Positions 59,636 through 64,000 of a stretch of 64,000 bases of DNA are shown one piece after another. Both the position numbers and the translations under genes were made by a program. Every line of letters starts with the position of its first letter. The stretch's first letter is position 1. The stretch lies in the NCBI GenBank assembly GCA_937928555.1, contig CALFWR010000060.1, positions 19,622-83,621 of the forward strand. Reading direction: 5' to 3'. The stretch comes from an uncultured Pirellulaceae bacterium (GTDB lineage: Bacteria > Planctomycetota > Planctomycetia > Pirellulales > Pirellulaceae). The notes beneath the pieces are model-generated. The model did not search any database, was not told the DNA's origin, and worked only from the letters and a program-made list of their open reading frames with translations.

Positions 59636-62600
59636 CTACAGGAGGTTCAGCGGATTCGAGTTCTGCTGCGTCATGTCTTCCAGCGCCGTGCTTGCCTTGC
59701 CGGAGAGAATCGATCCCGCTGACAAGCCTTCGCGTTGGCTGGCGTCTAGCTGAAGGGTTCGGTAGGTCTCTTTGCCAAGGTCGAACTCGGCAAGCCCAAG
59801 GGCAACTTGCTCGGTAGCAACGTGCTCAATAACTACTCGCGTGTTGCCAGGATTCTTGACGCCACGGAACGCGATGACCCAATTGCCGGCCTGGTTGGCA
59901 GTGTCATGGGCTTCGCCCAAAACAGAACCGTCCTCAGCGTAAAGCTTGGCAACCAACACGGTGCCTGGTTTGGCTCGACCGGCAAGGATCGGCTCGGGAG
60001 CAAGTTGCTCAATGTTTCGGCTAAGCAGCAATTCGCGTTGGCCAGAGAGTTGCTGGCTTAGTAATTCTGCGTCCTCGAACAACGACGTCGCGTTAGTGGC
60101 TTCGTTGGTGAATGAATCGAACGCAAACGTGTTCTCCGGAACAACAGTCCAGTCAACAATCTGGGTCACCTGATTGCCCGACGAGTCGATGGCTGTGACG
60201 ACGACCTCGTAGTCGCCCTCAGAGCCCGGATCCGGAGTCCCGCTGATTACTCCGGTAACAGGATCGATCGACAGGCCTGGTGGTAAGGAGTCTGCTGTGA
60301 ATGTCAAAGGACCTTCGACATCATCAAAGAACGGTGTCACGTCAAGGCTGGTGATTTCGTTTTCTTCGATCGAATCCTGTGGCGGGATGTTTTCGGTCAC
60401 GACCGGTGCATCGTCGACTGGTTCAATGGTGATCGTGACAACAGCGTTGACACATGCTCCATCAGCATCGCAGGCTTCGTACTCAAATGTGTCGGTGCCA
60501 TTAAAGTTCGGATTCGGAGTGTAGGTAAACGTGCCATCGGGTTGCAAAACAACGGTGGCGTTGGTGGGACCGTTGGTTACAGAGTAAGTCAACGGATCGC
60601 CATCGGGATCCAGATCGTTTCCGGCAACGCTGCCGGTGACAGGAGTGTCTTCGTTGGTCGACGTGGCGTCGTCCTGAGCAACCGGAGGAACGTTGGCCAC
60701 GTTCCAGGTGAAGGTGTCGGTGACCGTTGCGCCGTCCGGATCGCTGGCCGTAATTACAACGGTGTAAGGTCCATTCGAAGAAGCACCCGGATCAATTGAT
60801 CCCGAGACGATGCCCGTTACCGGATCAATGGAAAGCCCCGGGGGCAGGCCGTCAGCGGTGTAAGTCAACGGTTGGCCGTCGGGGTCACTGAAGACACTCG
60901 AAAGGTCCAGGTTCACGTCGTCACTGTCGAGGTTGCTTTGGTCGCCAACAGGATTGTCGACAACGGGGACATCGTTGACAGAATCAACATTGATCGTCGC
61001 CGTTGCGGTGGCCTGGTCACCGTCTTGGTCAGTGACAACGTACTCGAACGTGTCAACGCCGTTGAAGCCAGGATCGGGCGTGTAAGTAAATGTGCCGTCA
61101 GGATTCAAGGCGACTTGACCATTGGCTGGAGGCGTAACAATCGAATAGGAATTCGTATCGTTATCCGCGTCACTGTCGTTGTCAGCCACCGTTGAGTTGA
61201 ACGGTGTGTCTTCCGGGGTGCTGAAGTCGTCGTCTTCAGCGACAGGGACATGGTTATTCACGTTCCACGTAAAGGTATCGGTGACCGTTTCGCCGTTGGT
61301 GTCTTCGGCGGTCACGACGACGGTGTAAGGACCGCTTGAAGAAGCATCGGTGTCGATCGTTCCGGTAATGTTACCCGCAGGATCGATGGTCAGTCCCGGT
61401 GGCAAGCCCGTTGCGGTGAAAGTCAGTGGGCCTTCGACGTCAGAGAAGTTCCCGCTGATGTCCTCGCTGATCACGTCAGTATCAAAGTTCGTCTGGTCAG
61501 CGATGGGACTTTCAACAACGGGAAGGTCGTTGACCGGCGTCACGTCGATCACAACCGTCGCCGTATCGCAATCTCCATCTTCGTCGCAGATCTCGTAGTC
61601 GAACGTGTCGCTGCCTGCAAAATCACCGGTGGGTGTATAAGTGAACGAACCATCAGGGTTGAACTGAAGCGTTCCGTTGCCCGGACCGTTGATCAGTTGG
61701 TAAGTTACCGCATCGGCATCCGGATCGCTGTCATTGTTGACAACGCTTGCCGTCAGCGGTGTGTCTTCGGCGGTGGTGAAGTTATCATCTTGGGCAACAG
61801 GGGCGGGGTTGGCGACGGTCCATTCGAATGTTGATTCAACCGTCTGGCCGCTGGTGTCGGTGGCAGTAACGACAACTTCGAATACGCCGTCATTGTCGGG
61901 GCCATCTTGCGATGCACTTCCGTCGATCGTTCCGGTGATCTCGCCGGTCGTCGGGTCGATCGAAAGACCGGCCGGGAGTCCGGTAGCACTGAACGTCAGG
62001 GCCGGATCGTCCACGTCAGAGAATGCTCCAGATACATCAACCAATACCACATCGGTGTCGATGTTGGTTTGGCCGGGCAGTGTCGTCGCCACTGGTGCAT
62101 CGTTGGTGCCGTTGATGGTCACCGTCAACGTCGCCGCATCGGTGCCACCTTCGCCGTCGCTAACGACATAGTCAAAGGTTTCTGTAAGCGTATCGCCCAC
62201 ATTAAGTGCTTGTACAGCAGGATTTGATTCGTCCAGAGTGTACAGGTATTCGCCGTTGGCGTTGACGACAATCGAGCCGTAAGTACCAATGACGGCAACG
62301 CCAATGTTGGCGGCGCTGTTCTCGAAAGAGGCCACTTCAAGACTGTCGCCATCAGGATCCGAATCCACGTTGTTGCCATCGTCATCCGTCAGCAGGTTGC
62401 CGCCCTGGATCGGATTGACGTCCTCGGTGACCGAATTGAGGTTGTCTGTTGCAGTCGGTGCAGGATTGTCAACGGTCCACGTAAAGGTGTCGGTGACCGA
62501 TCCGCCCAGTCCGTCACTCGCGGTGATCATGACAGTGTACGGGCCGGTTGTCGAAGCTGACGGGTCGATCGTTCCCGAGATGATGCCTGTGGCTGGATCG

Positions 62601-64000
62601 AGTGTTAATCCCGGTGGCAAGCCGGTGGCACTGAAAGTCAGCGGATCCGAGTCACCGTCCGAGAACGAAGTCGAAACGTCCACGTTGACAGGGTCAGAGT
62701 CGAGGTTCATCTGGTCTGCGATGGGGGAATCAACAACGGGAATGTCGTTGACGCCACCCACAACGATCGTGACGGTGGCGACATCGGTCGCTCCGTCAGC
62801 ATCAGTGATGGTGTATTCGAACGTGTCGATCCCATTGAAGTTTGCATCGGGCGTGTAAGTAAACGTTCCATCGCTGTTGAACACAACCGAACCATTGCTC
62901 GGGCTTGTGTTCTGTGTAAAGGAAACCGAATCTCCATCAGGATCGCTGTCGTTGCCGCCAACCGAACCTGACACCGGTGTGTCTTCGTCAGTTGAGAAAC
63001 CATCGTCAGTTGCAACGGGTCCGGGATTGTCAACGGTCCATGTGAAAGTATCAGTCACCGAACCACCGTTGCCATCGTCAGCAGTCACGATGACGGTGTA
63101 AGGTCCGCCCGCCGAAGCACTTGGATCCAGGGTGCCCGATACGATGCCCGTGACAGGATCAATTGTCAGCCCCGGAGGCAAGCCAGTCGCAGAGAAGCTG
63201 AGCGAGTCGCCTTCGGTATCTGTAAAGGCCGTCGAAACATCAACCGAAACAGCTTCGCTATCCAAATCAGCTTGATCTGGAATCGGAGCGGCAACCGTTG
63301 GAGCATCGTTGACCGGTGCGATGTCGATTGTGACTGTCGCATCTGCCACAGCGCCGTCGGCATCTGTTACCTGATAGGTAAACGAATCGGTTCCACTGAA
63401 ATCAGGATCCGGTGTGTAAGTAAACGAACCATCGTTGTTGAAGACAACCGAACCGTTGCTTGGGTTGCTGGTCTGCGCGAATGTCAGCGTATCACCATCA
63501 ACATCGCTGTCGTTGGTGCCGGCGAAACCTGACACAGGCGTGTCTTCGCTGGTCGTGAAGCCATCGTCAGTCGCGACAGGTCCGGGATTGTCAACGGTCC
63601 ACGTGAAGGTATCAGTCACCGAGCCACCGTTGCCATCATCGGCAGTCACCACGACGGTGTAAGGTCCGCCAGCGGAAGCACTTGAATCAAGCGTCCCTGA
63701 AATGACACCGGTCACAGGATCAATTGTCAGTCCCGGCGGCAAGCCCGTGGCATTGAAGTTCAAAGGATCGCCATCGGTATCTGCAAATGCCGTTGAAACA
63801 TCAACTGAAACAGCTTCGCTGTCCAAATCGGCTTGATCTGGAATCGGAGAATTCACGACAGGAGCGTCATTGACGCCACCGACGTCAATGGTCACTGTGG
63901 CAACATCGGTTTGTCCGTCTGCATCTGTGATCAGATAGTCAAAGGAATCAATTCCACTGAAATTCGGATCGGGAGTGTAGGTAAACGTTCCATCATTGTT
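59636..64000 (-). CDS. Giant cadherin/Ig-like repeat surface protein, C-terminal part (5' end outside window)
   Basis: About 1,450 residues are visible and the frame is open to the window edge. Two modules alternate: a He_PIG-like Ig module (ATGLPPGLTIDPVTGVISGT, PYTVVVTADDGNGGSVTDTF) and a cadherin-like/VCBS-type module (EDTPVSG, NDSDPDGD, GSFTYTPDPDFSG, DSFTYQVTDADG). Seven PIG-like and about seven cadherin-like modules are present. The end (from VPENTFAFDSFTNEATNATS) is a non-repeat domain with no LPXTG or obvious sorting motif. Likely a secreted adhesin or cell-wall protein; calcium binding is inferred from DxD-rich loops. Strong terminator at 59578. Confidence 0.9.
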   Translation of the reverse strand, partial: NNDGTFTYTPDPNFSGIDSFDYLITDADGQTDVATVTIDVGGVNDAPVVNSPIPDQADLDSEAVSVDVSTAFADTDGDPLNFNATGLPPGLTIDPVTGVISGTLDSSASAGGPYTVVVTADDGNGGSVTDTFTWTVDNPGPVATDDGFTTSEDTPVSGFAGTNDSDVDGDTLTFAQTSNPSNGSVVFNNDGSFTYTPDPDFSGTDSFTYQVTDADGAVADATVTIDIAPVNDAPTVAAPIPDQADLDSEAVSVDVSTAFTDTEGDSLSFSATGLPPGLTIDPVTGIVSGTLDPSASAGGPYTVIVTADDGNGGSVTDTFTWTVDNPGPVATDDGFSTDEDTPVSGSVGGNDSDPDGDSVSFTQNTSPSNGSVVFNSDGTFTYTPDANFNGIDTFEYTITDADGATDVATVTIVVGGVNDIPVVDSPIADQMNLDSDPVNVDVSTSFSDGDSDPLTFSATGLPPGLTLDPATGIISGTIDPSASTTGPYTVMITASDGLGGSVTDTFTWTVDNPAPTATDNLNSVTEDVNPIQGGNLLTDDDGNNVDSDPDGDSLEVASFENSAANIGVAVIGTYGSIVVNANGEYLYTLDESNPAVQALNVGDTLTETFDYVVSDGEGGTDAATLTVTINGTNDAPVATTLPGQTNIDTDVVLVDVSGAFSDVDDPALTFSATGLPAGLSIDPTTGEITGTIDGSASQDGPDNDGVFEVVVTATDTSGQTVESTFEWTVANPAPVAQDDNFTTAEDTPLTASVVNNDSDPDADAVTYQLINGPGNGTLQFNPDGSFTYTPTGDFAGSDTFDYEICDEDGDCDTATVVIDVTPVNDLPVVESPIADQTNFDTDVISEDISGNFSDVEGPLTFTATGLPPGLTIDPAGNITGTIDTDASSSGPYTVVVTAEDTNGETVTDTFTWNVNNHVPVAEDDDFSTPEDTPFNSTVADNDSDADNDTNSYSIVTPPANGQVALNPDGTFTYTPDPGFNGVDTFEYVVTDQDGDQATATATINVDSVNDVPVVDNPVGDQSNLDSDDVNLDLSSVFSDPDGQPLTYTADGLPPGLSIDPVTGIVSGSIDPGASSNGPYTVVITASDPDGATVTDTFTWNVANVPPVAQDDATSTNEDTPVTGSVAGNDLDPDGDPLTYSVTNGPTNATVVLQPDGTFTYTPNPNFNGTDTFEYEACDADGACVNAVVTITIEPVDDAPVVTENIPPQDSIEENEITSLDVTPFFDDVEGPLTFTADSLPPGLSIDPVTGVISGTPDPGSEGDYEVVVTAIDSSGNQVTQIVDWTVVPENTFAFDSFTNEATNATSLFEDAELLSQQLSGQRELLLSRNIEQLAPEPILAGRAKPGTVLVAKLYAEDGSVLGEAHDTANQAGNWVIAFRGVKNPGNTRVVIEHVATEQVALGLAEFDLGKETYRTLQLDASQREGLSAGSILSGKASTALEDMTQQNSNPLNLL

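Overview
The window looks like a chromosomal segment of a planctomycete, most likely a marine member of the Pirellulales. This is inferred from gene content and was not confirmed by any search. The clues are a secreted Pro/Gln-rich protein with an SHD1-like domain, split and fused surface-glycan genes, a giant cadherin/Ig-like surface protein, MsbA-type exporters with an unusual extracytoplasmic insertion, many lineage-type hypothetical proteins, and intergenic repeat families. Base composition is even across the window and I see no prophage or transposase.

Layout. 1-8.4 kb: 3' end of guaB, a secreted protein, an Nramp-like transporter, a small HNH protein, a minus-strand operon (LON-domain protein, a SelW-like protein with an in-frame TGA, an unknown protein), dcd and an unknown protein. 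8.6-15.9 kb: a six-gene minus-strand exopolysaccharide operon (Wzz-type protein, degenerate BY-kinase-like protein, priming sugar transferase, O-antigen ligase-like protein, glycosyltransferase, polysaccharide deacetylase). 16-28.6 kb: HAD phosphatase, secreted and DUF2071-like proteins, TraB-like protein, a tiny membrane protein, an HlyD-type adaptor, a pair of SPFH proteins, RNase P RNA (minus), an SLBB-like lipoprotein, an SDR and xylose isomerase. 28.7-33.8 kb: ArsS-like radical SAM protein, two trypsin-fold/PDZ proteins (one intact, one degenerate), a degenerate prepilin peptidase and a double-CDGSH protein. 34-49 kb: a surface-glycan region with KdsD, an MsbA-like exporter, a methyltransferase and two glycosyltransferase-like proteins, followed by a compact pseB-pseC-pseF-pseG/H-pseI operon that should make CMP-pseudaminic acid except for the missing-in-no-step fused PseG-PseH protein, then an alpha/beta hydrolase, a CitG-like protein and a PTPS/QueD-like protein. 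49-54.2 kb: two more glycosyltransferases and a second MsbA-like exporter. 54.7-64 kb: a DnaA-family protein, unknown proteins, a THUMP-like methyltransferase, and the C-terminal 1,450 or so residues of a giant repeat protein.

Two repeat families stand out. One is a 187-bp element with imperfect terminal inverted repeats, in full, half, end-only and shrunken copies at eight loci, mostly between convergent genes. The other is a heptamer (GAGTACC) array that begins at or just after a stop codon in both of its copies. The most interesting single gene is the SelW-like selenoprotein candidate at 5859-6092 with a SECIS-like hairpin 16 nt after the TGA codon.
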